The position numbers and the translations under genes are program-made. A stretch of 64,000 bases of DNA from positions 3,358,501 through 3,422,500 of the forward strand of contig NZ_PEFF01000001.1 in the NCBI RefSeq assembly GCF_002754375.1, read 5' to 3'. Positions 8,515-17,172 of the stretch are shown here, piece by piece (the stretch's first letter is position 1; each line of letters starts with the position of its first letter). The notes beneath the pieces are model-generated. The model was not told the DNA's origin, ran no database searches, and was given only the letters and a program-made list of their open reading frames with translations. This DNA is from Variovorax sp. 54. GTDB lineage: Bacteria > Pseudomonadota > Gammaproteobacteria > Burkholderiales > Burkholderiaceae_C.

Positions 8515-8862
8515 ATGGCAACAGAAAAAAGCACCGTGCGCAAACGAGTGGCAAGTCCGCTGGTCGAAGGTCGACCGGTTGCCACGTTGGGGCGCGGCAT
8601 GACCCTGGTCAAGGTCGGCAAGGCGCCGCGGCCTGTCGTGCGGCTCGAAGACAGCACGACGGTGCTCGTGAAAAAGGTGGCCCGCGCACTCAACCGGCCC
8701 GGCATCGCCCGGTCGGACGTCTTCCGCGGACCCGATGCGGCCAAGGTGTTCGCCTACTCGGTCTATCCGCAAGACCCGACCCAGGTCATTCGCGAAGCCG
8801 CCGACGGCACCAAGGTCATCGGTCGCCTGGTCGACGGCAGGTTCCGCGCGAGCAGGCGGTGA
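8515..8862 (+). CDS. Small protein of unknown function preceding a zeta-type toxin; candidate antitoxin
   Basis: A 115-aa basic, soluble protein (MATEKSTVRKRVASPLVEG) with no domain I recognise. Visible features are repeated Lys/Arg clusters, a central VRLEDSTTVLVKKVARALN segment and the C-terminus DGTKVIGRLVDGRFRASRR. Its stop overlaps the GTG start of the kinase gene (GTGA), so both are translated together. In epsilon-zeta and PezAT systems the antitoxin gene also precedes the toxin, so antitoxin is a reasonable guess, but no similarity to epsilon or PezA is visible. An ATG at 8461 with AGGGA in front would give a 133-aa alternative. Function unassigned. Confidence 0.7.
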   Translation: MATEKSTVRKRVASPLVEGRPVATLGRGMTLVKVGKAPRPVVRLEDSTTVLVKKVARALNRPGIARSDVFRGPDAAKVFAYSVYPQDPTQVIREAADGTKVIGRLVDGRFRASRR

Positions 8863-9686
8863 GTCGTCGCCCCCCGACGCTCGAGAAGCTGCTCGAGCAG
8901 ACACGCGGCCCACGGCCCGTGGCCTTTGTCCTGGCGGGGCACAACGGGTCCGGAAAATCGACCCTCTGGTATTCGCGCCTGGCCGCATCGCTGCAGATGC
9001 CGCTCATCAATGCCGACCGGATGATGATGTCCATCCTGCCGGACGCCGATCCGCAGACAGGGCGCATCCCCCTTTGGGCGCAGCAGCTGCGCGACGACGA
9101 CGAGAAATGGCAGGTTCTGTCGCAGGAAGGCGTGCGCGCTTTCAAGAGCCTGGTGATGGACCAGCGCATGCCGTTCGCGTTCGAAACCGTCTTCTCCCAC
9201 TGGAAGCCGCTGCCCGGCGGCGGCCACGAGTCGAAAGTGGACGACATCCGCGCGATGCAGGCGGCGGGCTACTTTGTCGTCCTGCTGTTCGTCGGCCTCG
9301 TGTCGGTGGACCTGTCCGTTTTTCGCGTGAGCACGCGCAAGCAACAGGGCGGCCATGACGTGGAGCACCAGAAGCTCATCGAGCGCTTTCCGCGGACGCA
9401 AGCCGCCGTCGGGCATGCGGCGCAGATCGCGAACATGACGCTCATGTTCGACAACAGCCGCTCCGAAGAAAACGCGTTCGCGCTGGCGCGGGTGCAGGCC
9501 AAGAAGTCGATCCTGTTCGATGCACGCGACCCGCAGTTCAAGGCCGACCCGGAGCTGCGGGCCGTGTGCGAACCCTGGCTCGAGAAGGTCGCCGGTCCCT
9601 TCAAGCCGCAGCGCGCTGTGCGTAAGAAGAAGACTGCAACCTCTTCGGCGCGGATCCCGAAGACCACGCCAGAAAGCACCCCATGA
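8859..9686 (+). CDS. Zeta-toxin family P-loop kinase
   Basis: A 275-aa P-loop protein. Walker A GHNGSGKST lies at about residues 27-35. The zeta/AAA_33-like features follow in order: INADRMMMS, the conserved FAFETVFSH, a VVLLFVGLVSVDLSVFRV strand-helix, and the GGHDV motif before the lid helix. Zeta toxins phosphorylate UDP-N-acetylglucosamine; chromosomal relatives in Proteobacteria may act on other small molecules. The C-terminus is basic (RAVRKKKTATSSAR). Translation starts at GTG 8859, which overlaps the preceding small gene by 4 bases. A GFA-type gene follows immediately. Family assignment is good; toxicity is inference. Confidence 0.85.
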   Translation: MSRRPPTLEKLLEQTRGPRPVAFVLAGHNGSGKSTLWYSRLAASLQMPLINADRMMMSILPDADPQTGRIPLWAQQLRDDDEKWQVLSQEGVRAFKSLVMDQRMPFAFETVFSHWKPLPGGGHESKVDDIRAMQAAGYFVVLLFVGLVSVDLSVFRVSTRKQQGGHDVEHQKLIERFPRTQAAVGHAAQIANMTLMFDNSRSEENAFALARVQAKKSILFDARDPQFKADPELRAVCEPWLEKVAGPFKPQRAVRKKKTATSSARIPKTTPESTP

Positions 9687-9693
9687 ACACCCA

Positions 9694-10188
9694 GTGCAAC
9701 GACCCTCAGACACCGCCAGCGACTGGCAACTCCCCTGGGCCGGCGGCTGCCGCTGCGGCCAGGTGCGCCTGCGCGTCACCGCGCCGCCGCTGCTGGCCAT
9801 GGCCTGCCATTGCACCGGCTGCCAGACCATGAGCGCGAGTGCGTTCTCGCTGTCGTTGGCGATCCCGACGCCGGGCTTCGAGGTGGTGTCGGGTGAGCCC
9901 GTCATCGGCGGCCTGCACGGCGACGATTCGCACCACTTCTTCTGTCCGCACTGCAAGAGCTGGATGTTCACGCGCACCGAGGGCATGGACTATTTCGTCA
10001 ACCTCCGGCCGTCGATGCTCGACCACCACGAATGGGTCGTACCCTTCGCGGAAACCTGGACCGACGAGAAGCTGCCGTGGGCCACGACGCCCGCGAAGCA
10101 CAGCTTCGGCACCTTGCCTGCGATGGACGCCTTTCCTGCACTGATCGAAGCCTATGCCCGGGAAGGTGCCCGGCCCACGAAGGAGTGA
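9694..10188 (+). CDS. GFA family protein (glutathione-dependent formaldehyde-activating enzyme-like)
   Basis: A 164-aa zinc protein of the GFA fold. The metal Cys sets are present: GGCRCGQV, MACHCTGCQ and FCPHCKSW. The usual family opening (DWQLPWAGGCRCG) begins only about 10 residues into the frame. There is no ATG in this frame; GTG 9694 is the best available start. An ATG at 9683, overlapping the zeta-toxin stop as ATGA, lies in a different frame, so a one-base indel near 9690 may have separated the native start from the body. The true substrate of most GFA proteins is unknown. The gene is packed between the kinase and hydratase genes. Confidence 0.82.
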   Translation: MQRPSDTASDWQLPWAGGCRCGQVRLRVTAPPLLAMACHCTGCQTMSASAFSLSLAIPTPGFEVVSGEPVIGGLHGDDSHHFFCPHCKSWMFTRTEGMDYFVNLRPSMLDHHEWVVPFAETWTDEKLPWATTPAKHSFGTLPAMDAFPALIEAYAREGARPTKE

Positions 10189-10193
10189 TGCAC

Positions 10194-11003
10194 ATGACAC
10201 CCGAAGCCGTTCTCGACCACTATGACCAGGGGCGCCTGTGGCCCGCCGATCGCGCGCTCCCGATCGCCGCGGATGTCGACGCCGCCTACCAGCAGGCGCT
10301 GGCCTTGCGCGCGCTTCGCATCGACCGCGGCGAGCGGCCCGTGGGCTACAAGATCGGTTTCACCAACCGCACGATCTGGCCTCGCTACGAGGTCTACGCG
10401 CCCATCTGGGGCACTGTGTGGCACACGACGCTCACGCGCAGCAGCGATGATGCCGGCGGCACCGACGCGTTGAGCCTGGACAAGCTCTGCCAACCGCGCC
10501 TGGAGCCCGAGATCGTGTTCGGCATGGCCGCGACACCGCCGCGCGATGCCACGCTGGAAGAGCTCTTCGGCTGCGTCGCGTGGCTCGCCCCGGGCTTCGA
10601 GATCGTGCAGTCGCACCTGCCTGGCTGGAAGTTCAGCGCCGCCGACACCGTGGTCGACGGCGGGCTGCATGCGCGCCTGCTGGTCGGGCGCGAGACACCG
10701 ATCGGCCGCTTCGCCACCAGCGCCCAGGCACTGGACGACCTGCTCGGCCGCACGCGCGTGCGGCTCTACCGGGGCGATGCGCTGATCGACGAAGGCACGG
10801 GCGTCAACGTGCTTGACGGCCCGTTGCACGCCTTGCACCACTTCAACCAGGAACTGCAGCGCTGCCCCGGTGCGCCGGCGCTGATGCCCGGCGACGTGGT
10901 CACGACCGGCACGTGGACCGATGCCTGGCCGCTGGAACCCGGCCAGTCGTGGCGTGCCGAGTTCGATGCACCGTTCGATCCGCTGGGGATCACGCTGCGC
11001 TAG
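10194..11003 (+). CDS. 2-keto-4-pentenoate hydratase / fumarylacetoacetate hydrolase-like protein
   Basis: A 269-aa protein of the MhpD/HpaH hydratase subgroup of the FAH superfamily. Recognisable blocks are RPVGYKIGFTNRTIW, PRLEPEIVFGM (metal-binding Glu residues), LAPGFEIVQSH and the C-terminal MPGDVVTTGTWTDAWPL. The family adds water to 2-hydroxypenta-2,4-dienoates, usually at the end of aromatic meta-cleavage, but no other meta-cleavage gene is nearby. AAGGAG at 10180-10185 suits ATG 10194; ATG 10188 is also possible and would overlap the GFA stop. It is the last gene of the four-gene run beginning at 8515. Confidence 0.85.
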   Translation: MTPEAVLDHYDQGRLWPADRALPIAADVDAAYQQALALRALRIDRGERPVGYKIGFTNRTIWPRYEVYAPIWGTVWHTTLTRSSDDAGGTDALSLDKLCQPRLEPEIVFGMAATPPRDATLEELFGCVAWLAPGFEIVQSHLPGWKFSAADTVVDGGLHARLLVGRETPIGRFATSAQALDDLLGRTRVRLYRGDALIDEGTGVNVLDGPLHALHHFNQELQRCPGAPALMPGDVVTTGTWTDAWPLEPGQSWRAEFDAPFDPLGITLR

Positions 11004-11025
11004 CCCGTTGGCGGCCCGCGCTCTT

Positions 11026-11964
11026 TCAGAGCGGCGCGATCGGAATGCAGATGTCGCATTCGAACGCGCCGGTCTTCTCGTCGAAGGCCATGCCGGGCCC
11101 GTAGTACTCGAATGCGGGTCGGCTGTCGAACTGGAAGCCGCTGGCGGGCAGCCAGTCGCGCATCAGGCGTGTCCACGCATCGTTGATCTCCGCGGGCAGC
11201 CCCTGGAATCTCAGCGAGGCATAGCGCCCGCCCGGCAGCACCGTTTTCTGGAAACCACCGTCGGGCACGAAGTCCTCGGGCACTTCCACGCAGGCGTCGT
11301 AGCGCGAGTGCTCGGGCGCGGTGATGCTCGGGTCGTCATGGCTGATGCCGTAGCGGGCATGCGACCACAGGTTGTGCGCGCCGATCCAGGGCGCGACCTT
11401 CGTGGCCCAGAACTCGCCCACCGGCGCGCCGAACGGGCCGGTGTAGCGCAGGCAGGCGATGGTGACGGGAGAGCGGGTGATCAGCTGGACATTCACAGGT
11501 GGCTCCTCGTGCGCGGGATTGCGCGTTGGAGATCCATTCTTTGTGAAGCCGTGCAGGGCGATCTGATCAGGATTGCTATTGCGTGAGGGAGCGTCGCAGG
11601 GCAAAGACCAGTCGTGCGATGCACGCCACGCGCTGGGCGCGCTGCCGAAATGCGCGCGGAACGCGCGGGTGAACGCCTCGCCCGAACCGAAGCCCACCGA
11701 CACCGCCGCCTCGAGCACCGACAGGCGCGGTTGCGTCGCGAGCCGCAGTGCTGCCACCTCCACGCGGCGGCGCCGGATGTAGTCGCCCAGCGTCTCGCCG
11801 GCCCAGGCCGCGAAGAGGCGATGGAAGTGGTACGCCGAGAAATGCGCCACGTCGGCCAGCACCGCGAGATCGAGCGCCTCGTCCAGGTGGTCGTCGATGT
11901 GCGCCAGCACCTTGTGCATGCGCCATTCGTACTCGGAGCGGCTGTCGCGCGGCATGGCGCGCAT
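11026..11964 (-). CDS. AraC family regulator with GyrI-like effector domain
   Basis: A 312-aa regulator. An N-terminal AraC DNA-binding domain spans about residues 10-115 (the two helix-turn-helices are in LDLAVLADVAHFSAYHFHRL and LEAAVSVGFGSGEAFTRAF). A GyrI-like small-molecule-binding domain fills about 155-312 (VQLITRSPVTIACLRYTGPF to FECDICIPIAPL), as in Rob- and SoxS-like multidrug sensors. I start at ATG 11964, 2 bases after the LysR stop, with AAGG about 10 bases upstream in the LysR end. It appears to be co-transcribed behind LysR. The effector is unknown; such proteins often answer to amphipathic drugs. Confidence 0.88.
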   Translation of the reverse strand: MRAMPRDSRSEYEWRMHKVLAHIDDHLDEALDLAVLADVAHFSAYHFHRLFAAWAGETLGDYIRRRRVEVAALRLATQPRLSVLEAAVSVGFGSGEAFTRAFRAHFGSAPSAWRASHDWSLPCDAPSRNSNPDQIALHGFTKNGSPTRNPAHEEPPVNVQLITRSPVTIACLRYTGPFGAPVGEFWATKVAPWIGAHNLWSHARYGISHDDPSITAPEHSRYDACVEVPEDFVPDGGFQKTVLPGGRYASLRFQGLPAEINDAWTRLMRDWLPASGFQFDSRPAFEYYGPGMAFDEKTGAFECDICIPIAPL

Positions 11965-11966
11965 TC

Positions 11967-12869
11967 TCAACCTTGGCGGGCCTGCCCCAACAACCAATCA
12001 CTGAACAACTTCAACAACGGCCGCTGATCCGCCCGCTCCGGCGTCACCAGGTAATAGCTGCGCTCCGCCGACAGCGCCCGAGGACAGGCCACCACCAGTT
12101 CGCCGCGCGCCAGCTCGTCCGCCACCAGCATGGTCGGCATCAGCGCGACCCCGAGCCCGTGTGAGGCCGCCGCCGCAAGGATCGAGAACAACTCATAGCG
12201 CGGGCCGCCACGCGCGTTGGGCGCGTCGATCTGTTGCGCGTCGAACCACTGGCGCCAGCCGTCGGGGCGTGTGCTCTGCTGCAGCAGCGGCATCTGCGCG
12301 ATGGCATCGGGCGACACGGCCTGGCCGTCGGGCAGCAGCGAAGGGCTGCACACGGGCACCACGTCTTCATGCATCAGCAACACAGCGCGCGTGCCCGCCC
12401 AGTTCTCGACCTGCGCGGGCGTGCCCGCGTACAGCGCGGCGTCGAACTCGGCGTCGGCGAACAGGAAGGGGCGGGTGCGCGTCTCGATGTGCACCACCAC
12501 GTCGGGCTGCAGCGCCGCAAAACCGCGCAGGCGCGGCACCAGCCAGCGCGTGGCGAAGGTGGGCACTGCCGCCAGCGACAGCGATCCGCCTTCGCCCTGG
12601 TGCGCCATGGCGTCGAGCGTGTCGCGCTCCATGGCCTCCAGGCGGCGCGCGATCTGGCGCGCGTAGGCGGCGCCGCTGGCCGTGAGCGCCACGCCGTGCC
12701 GCGTGCGGCGGAACAGCGCCACGCCCAGGAAGGCCTCGAGCGACCCGACCTGGCGCGACACCGCGCTCTGCGTGAGCGCCAGTTCCTGCGCGGCGCGGGT
12801 GTAGCTCTCGTGGCGCGCGGCGGCGTCGAAGCACACGAGGGTTTGCAGGGGTGGGATCTTGCGGCGCAT
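11967..12869 (-). CDS. LysR family regulator (GcvA-like), divergent to the glutaryl-CoA dehydrogenase gene
   Basis: A 300-aa LysR regulator. The wHTH at residues 5-65 reads [20 protein letters not shown] then [18 protein letters not shown]. The effector domain begins near residue 90 ([20 protein letters not shown]), which is GcvA-like. It faces glutaryl-CoA dehydrogenase across 185 bp. In Pseudomonas the LysR protein GcdR sits beside gcdH and gcdG and activates them, so the same role is likely here, with glutarate or a derivative as inducer. It is probably co-transcribed with the AraC gene downstream. Start ATG 12869. Confidence 0.9.
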   Translation of the reverse strand: MRRKIPPLQTLVCFDAAARHESYTRAAQELALTQSAVSRQVGSLEAFLGVALFRRTRHGVALTASGAAYARQIARRLEAMERDTLDAMAHQGEGGSLSLAAVPTFATRWLVPRLRGFAALQPDVVVHIETRTRPFLFADAEFDAALYAGTPAQVENWAGTRAVLLMHEDVVPVCSPSLLPDGQAVSPDAIAQMPLLQQSTRPDGWRQWFDAQQIDAPNARGGPRYELFSILAAAASHGLGVALMPTMLVADELARGELVVACPRALSAERSYYLVTPERADQRPLLKLFSDWLLGQARQG

Positions 12870-12939
12870 GTATGCCGGGAGTGTATGACTGGCGAGATGA
12901 TTTCACCTGTAAATCAACAAGATGTATCTCTTCAGATGT

Positions 12940-12952
12940 GCGCAATGCGCAT
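12940..12952. promoter_or_regulatory. TGCGCA-A-TGCGCA element in the LysR/gcdH divergent region
   Basis: Two self-complementary TGCGCA hexamers separated by one base form a 13-bp dyad (T-N11-A geometry of LysR boxes) about 100 bp upstream of gcdH and 70 bp upstream of LysR. The surrounding 12870-13054 region is markedly more AT-rich than the flanking genes, as expected for a divergent promoter. Binding by the adjacent LysR is inference. Confidence 0.45.
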
Positions 12953-13054
12953 ATCTGGGTGAGGATTCATCGTTTGCGCCAGGCCCCCTGCGTGGCTACG
13001 ATCGACCGCATTCCCCCTTCTTTTGTTTCTTCTTCCTTTTCCGGAGACATCCAC

Positions 13055-14254
13055 ATGGCCGCCAAAGCGCAATTCCACTGGGACGACCCCTTTCTTCTCG
13101 ACCAGCAGCTGACCGACGAAGAACGCATGATCCGCGACGCGGCCAACGCCTACTGCCAGGAGCGCCTGGCGCCCCGCGTCGTCGAAGGCTTCCGCTCCGG
13201 CGAAACCGACCCCGCGATCTTTCGTGAAATGGGCGCGCTCGGCCTGCTCGGCCCGACGATCCCCGAGCAGTACGGCGGCCCCGGCCTGAACTACGTGGCC
13301 TACGGCCTGATCGCCCGCGAAGTCGAGCGCGTCGATTCGGGCTACCGCTCGATGGCCAGCGTGCAGAGCTCGCTGGTGATGGTGCCGATCTTCGAATTCG
13401 GCACCGAAGGCCAGAAGCAGAAGTACCTGCCCAAGCTCGCCACCGGCGAATGGATCGGCTGCTTCGGCCTGACCGAACCCGACCACGGCTCCGACCCCGG
13501 CAGCATGGCCACGCGCGCCAAGAAGGTGCCGGGCGGCTACTCGCTCAGCGGCTCGAAGATGTGGATCAGCAACTCGCCCATCGCCGACGTGTTCGTCGTG
13601 TGGGCCAAGGAAGTCAGCGAAAGCGGCACCGTCGGCCCGATCCGCGGCTTCGTGCTCGAGAAGGGCATGAAGGGCCTCTCGGCCCCCGCCATCCACGGCA
13701 AGGTCGGCCTGCGCGCCAGCATCACCGGCGAAATCGTCATGGACGGCGTGTTCTGCCCCGAAGAAAACGCGTTCCCCGAAGTACAAGGCCTCAAGGGCCC
13801 GTTCACCTGCCTGAACAGCGCCCGCTACGGCATCTCGTGGGGCGCCATCGGTGCCGCCGAAGACTGCTGGCACCGCGCCCGCCAGTACACGCTGGACCGC
13901 AAGCAGTTCGGCCGCCCGCTCGCCGCCAACCAGCTGATCCAGAAGAAGCTGGCCGACATGCAGACCGAGATTACGCTGGGCCTGCAAGGCAGCCTGCGCC
14001 TGGGCCGCATGAAGGACGAAGGCATCGCCGCGGTGGAAATCACCTCGATCATGAAGCGCAACAACTGCGGCAAGTCGCTGGACATCGCCCGCATGGCGCG
14101 CGACATGATGGGCGGCAACGGCATCAGCGACGAGTTCGGCGTGGCCCGCCACCTGGTGAACCTCGAAGTGGTCAATACCTACGAAGGCACGCACGACATC
14201 CACGCGCTCATCCTCGGTCGCGCCATCACCGGCATCGCCGCTTTCGCGAACTGA
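13055..14254 (+). CDS. gcdH: Glutaryl-CoA dehydrogenase
   Basis: A 399-aa acyl-CoA dehydrogenase closely matching glutaryl-CoA dehydrogenase in length and motifs: [20 protein letters not shown], the flavin motif [34 protein letters not shown] and the catalytic Glu in [17 protein letters not shown] (about residue 377). It oxidises and decarboxylates glutaryl-CoA to crotonyl-CoA in lysine, tryptophan and glutarate catabolism, passing electrons to ETF. CCGGAG precedes ATG 13055 by about 8 bases. The CoA-transferase gene follows after 8 bp, so the two form an activation/oxidation pair for glutarate. A divergent LysR is the likely regulator. Confidence 0.95.
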   Translation: MAAKAQFHWDDPFLLDQQLTDEERMIRDAANAYCQERLAPRVVEGFRSGETDPAIFREMGALGLLGPTIPEQYGGPGLNYVAYGLIAREVERVDSGYRSMASVQSSLVMVPIFEFGTEGQKQKYLPKLATGEWIGCFGLTEPDHGSDPGSMATRAKKVPGGYSLSGSKMWISNSPIADVFVVWAKEVSESGTVGPIRGFVLEKGMKGLSAPAIHGKVGLRASITGEIVMDGVFCPEENAFPEVQGLKGPFTCLNSARYGISWGAIGAAEDCWHRARQYTLDRKQFGRPLAANQLIQKKLADMQTEITLGLQGSLRLGRMKDEGIAAVEITSIMKRNNCGKSLDIARMARDMMGGNGISDEFGVARHLVNLEVVNTYEGTHDIHALILGRAITGIAAFAN

Positions 14255-14262
14255 TCCGACGC

Positions 14263-15501
14263 ATGAGCACCAAGCCCGCAGCACTCGACGGCATCAAGGT
14301 CCTCGATCTGTCCCGCGTGCTCGCGGGCCCGTGGTGCACGCAGATCCTCGCGGACCTGGGCGCCGACGTCGTCAAGATCGAACGCCCCGGCGTCGGCGAC
14401 GACACGCGCACCTGGGGCCCGCCGTTCGTGAAGGACGCGAACGGCCACGACACCGACCAGGCCAGCTACTTCACGTCCTGCAACCGCAACAAGCGCTCGG
14501 TCACCATCGACATGGCCACGCCCGAGGGGCAGGCGCTGCTGCAGCAGATGGCGGCGCAGGCCGACATCGTGGTCGAGAACTTCAAGACCGGCGGCCTCAA
14601 GCAGTACGGCCTCGACCAGGACAGCCTGCGCGCGGCCAACCCGCGCCTCATCTACTGCAGCGTGACCGGCTTCGGCCACGACGGCCCGTACGCCGAGCGC
14701 GCCGGCTACGACCTGATGATCCAGGCCATGACCGGCATGATGAGCATCACCGGCCGCCCCGACGGCGAACCCGGCGGTGGCCCGTTGCGCGTGGGCGTGG
14801 CGCTCACCGACCTCTTCACGGGCGTGTACGCCAGCACCGCCATCCTCGCGGCGCTTCAGGTGCGCGACCGCACCGGCGAAGGCCAGCACATCGACATGGC
14901 GCTGCTCGACGTGGGCATGGCCATCCTTGCCAACCAGGCGAGCGCTTTTCTCAACACCGGCAAGGCGCCGGGCCGCCAGGGCAACACGCACCCGAGCCTC
15001 GCGCCTTATCAAGACTTTCCGACGCAAGACGGTTCGATGCTGCTGGCCATCGGCAACAACGGCCAGTTCGCGCGTTTCTGCGAAGCCGCCGGCCACGCCG
15101 AATGGGCCGCCGACGAACGCTTTGCGACCAACACGCTGCGCGTGAAACACCGCGGCGTGCTGATCCCGATGCTCGAAGACCTCACGCGAACCCGCACCAC
15201 CGCCGACTGGGTCGCGCTGCTTGAAGACAAGGCCGTGCCCTGCGGCCCGATCAACGACATCGCGCAGGCCTTCGACGACGCGCAGGTCAAGGCGCGCGGC
15301 CTGGCCGTCACGCTGCCGCGCGATGCGGGCGACGGCATCGCCAGCATCACCGGCGTGGCGAGTCCGTTGCGCCTCACGGCCACGCCGCCGGTGCTGCGCC
15401 GCGCACCGCCCGCGCTCGGGCAGCACACGCAAGAGGTGCTGGCCGAGATGGGCGTCGACGCCACGCGCTTCGAGGCATTGCGCGCCGCCGGGGTGGTCTG
15501 A
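14263..15501 (+). CDS. gcdG: Class III (CaiB/BaiF) CoA transferase, probable glutarate CoA-transferase
   Basis: A 412-aa class III CoA transferase. The N-terminal Rossmann part reads LDGIKVLDLSRVLAGPWCTQ and LGADVVKIERPGVGDDTR. The catalytic Asp lies in RAGYDLMIQAMTG (about residue 150), and the small domain carries HPSLAPYQDF. The family transfers CoA from succinyl-CoA or a similar donor to a free acid. Its position directly behind gcdH matches bacterial gcdG and the human succinyl-CoA:glutarate transferase, so glutarate is the likely acceptor. That specificity is inferred from context. Start ATG 14263. Confidence 0.88.
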   Translation: MSTKPAALDGIKVLDLSRVLAGPWCTQILADLGADVVKIERPGVGDDTRTWGPPFVKDANGHDTDQASYFTSCNRNKRSVTIDMATPEGQALLQQMAAQADIVVENFKTGGLKQYGLDQDSLRAANPRLIYCSVTGFGHDGPYAERAGYDLMIQAMTGMMSITGRPDGEPGGGPLRVGVALTDLFTGVYASTAILAALQVRDRTGEGQHIDMALLDVGMAILANQASAFLNTGKAPGRQGNTHPSLAPYQDFPTQDGSMLLAIGNNGQFARFCEAAGHAEWAADERFATNTLRVKHRGVLIPMLEDLTRTRTTADWVALLEDKAVPCGPINDIAQAFDDAQVKARGLAVTLPRDAGDGIASITGVASPLRLTATPPVLRRAPPALGQHTQEVLAEMGVDATRFEALRAAGVV

Positions 15502-15514
15502 CACACTGGCGGGC

Positions 15515-15973
15515 ATGACGCGCCCGCCTGCTCCGTCTCCTGTGGTTTCCGCTGCCGATGCAGCGCCGTTCGCGGTGCTGCGCATCGACCACGTCGTGCT
15601 GCGCGTGCGCGATGCCGCGCGCGCCATGGCCTTCTACTGCGACGTGCTCGGCTGCACGCTCGAGAAACGCCGCGACGATCTCGGTCTCGTGCACCTGCGC
15701 GCCGGCAGCAGCCTCATCGACCTCGTCACGCACGACGGCAAGCTGGGTAGCCAGGGCGGCGCGCTGGCTGGGCGCGAAGGCCGCAACGTCGATCACCTGT
15801 GCCTGCGCATCGAGCCCTTCGACGAAGCGGCGATCCGCGCGCGCATGGCGCGGCACGGCGTGCCGGTGCACGGCGAGGTGCAGAACAACTTCGGGGCCGA
15901 GGGCAGTGGTCCTTCGATCTACCTCGAAGATCCCGATGGCAATGGCGTTGAGTTGAAGGGCCCTGCGGCCTAG
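15515..15973 (+). CDS. VOC (glyoxalase/bleomycin-resistance) family protein
   Basis: A 152-aa protein with one VOC module: IDHVVLRVRDAARAMAFYCD at the start, DHLCLRIEPFDEAAI in the middle and the metal-site/terminal signature SIYLEDPDGNGVELKG. His and Glu residues at the usual VOC metal positions are present (DHVVL, DHLCL, GVELKG). It starts 13 bp behind the CoA-transferase stop and may be co-transcribed. Single-domain VOC proteins include lyases, epimerases and antibiotic-binding proteins; the reaction cannot be told from the sequence. Confidence 0.85.
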   Translation: MTRPPAPSPVVSAADAAPFAVLRIDHVVLRVRDAARAMAFYCDVLGCTLEKRRDDLGLVHLRAGSSLIDLVTHDGKLGSQGGALAGREGRNVDHLCLRIEPFDEAAIRARMARHGVPVHGEVQNNFGAEGSGPSIYLEDPDGNGVELKGPAA

Positions 15974-16059
15974 ACTCTGCGGCGCCTTGTGCACGCCGCT
16001 GCGGGCGCAGAATCGGCGCGCGCCACCCGGCGCAGAACAATCATTCAGGGGGATTCCAC

Positions 16060-16635
16060 ATGACCGAACATTCGTTCGCCGCGCGCGTTGTCGCGCGGCT
16101 TCTTGCGCTCGCGGGCGCCGCCTCGCTGCTGGCCGCCTGCGGCACGCGCCAGCCTGCTGCCCCCGAACCCCCGCCGCCCGAAGCCACGGCGCGCAACAGC
16201 GTGCTCATGGCGCCCGTGGCCTACGGCACCACCACCAAGGGCGTCGCGCTGTCGAAGGCGGACGACTCCTGCGACGTGCCCGCCTCGCTGCGCCAGGCCG
16301 TGCAGGACCAGCTGCTCGAACCCTACGAGTTCCTGCTCGCACCGCCGCTGCCCGCCAACGCGCAGGGCGCGCCCGTGCTGAAGCTGGAGATCACCGACCT
16401 GCTCGCGAACGCGGGCGGCCTGTACGGCGGCCCCAAGATCGTCCAGCTGCGCGGCACGCTGGAGCGCGACGGCGCGGCGCCCGCCAAGTTCACGGCGCAG
16501 CGCCAGATGTTCATCTACTTCGGCATGCCGCGCAGCACCTGCAGCATGGTCGGTGTCGTCACCTACAAGCTGGGCGAGGACATCGCGCAGTGGCTGCAGA
16601 AGCCGGTGGACGGCGCGGTGCTGGGCGAACGCTGA
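16060..16635 (+). CDS. Putative lipoprotein of unknown function
   Basis: A 191-aa exported protein with a signal sequence (residues 1-26) ending in the lipobox LLAAC and followed by a Pro-rich linker. The mature domain contains VLMAPVAYGTTTKG, two spaced Cys (SCDVP and STCSM) that could form a disulfide, and VLKLEITDLLANAGG. It resembles small Comamonadaceae outer-membrane lipoproteins, but I do not recognise a named family. GGGGGA lies 10 bases before the ATG. It is isolated between VOC and a convergent membrane protein gene. Confidence 0.78.
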   Translation: MTEHSFAARVVARLLALAGAASLLAACGTRQPAAPEPPPPEATARNSVLMAPVAYGTTTKGVALSKADDSCDVPASLRQAVQDQLLEPYEFLLAPPLPANAQGAPVLKLEITDLLANAGGLYGGPKIVQLRGTLERDGAAPAKFTAQRQMFIYFGMPRSTCSMVGVVTYKLGEDIAQWLQKPVDGAVLGER

Positions 16636-16657
16636 AGACGCGTCGGGTGCGTGGCGC

Positions 16658-17116
16658 TCAGCCGCCGCGCCCCATCACCGCCACCCCGAACACCACCACG
16701 CCCAGCGCGAGGTTCAGCGTCACCAGCTGGCGCACGGTGTTCAGCCGCGCGGCCGCCACGGGCCAGGCGCTGTCGTCCACCGCACGGCGCAGCGCGCGGA
16801 ACACCGAGGCGCGGATGTAGACATAAATCGCCGCCATCACGAGCGCAATGCCCATCATGGCTTCGACGCGCCAGTGCACGGCGCGAAAGCCGCCGGTGGC
16901 GTGGATCAAACCGATGCCGGTCACGAACAGCAGCGTGACGGACGCGTCCACCCCGATAAAGAAACGCCGCAGCGTCGCGGCCATCATGCGCAGGCGCAGC
17001 GGCGGCTCCAGCGTGGCGACAGCGGCAGGGCGCACCGCGAAGTGCATGACGGCCATGCCGCCGACCCAGAAGGCGGCGCACAGCAGGTGAATGAAGAGGG
17101 GAGCGAGGTAGGACAT
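16658..17116 (-). CDS. CopD-like integral membrane protein
   Basis: A 152-aa inner-membrane protein with four predicted helices: APLFIHLLCAAFWVGGMAVM, ASVTLLFVTGIGLIHAT, MMGIALVMAAIYVYI and LVTLNLALGVVVFGVAVMG. His residues in the first helices (IHLLC, MHFAV) and the helix pattern match the CopD / copper-resistance D domain, seen in small membrane proteins thought to handle copper or heme. It is convergent with the lipoprotein gene (22-bp gap). Function is tentative. Confidence 0.72.
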   Translation of the reverse strand: MSYLAPLFIHLLCAAFWVGGMAVMHFAVRPAAVATLEPPLRLRMMAATLRRFFIGVDASVTLLFVTGIGLIHATGGFRAVHWRVEAMMGIALVMAAIYVYIRASVFRALRRAVDDSAWPVAAARLNTVRQLVTLNLALGVVVFGVAVMGRGG

Positions 17117-17172
17117 GGGGTCCGATCAGAACACCGAACCGTGCGCGCACGCAACGCAAGCCCCCATGCCCT

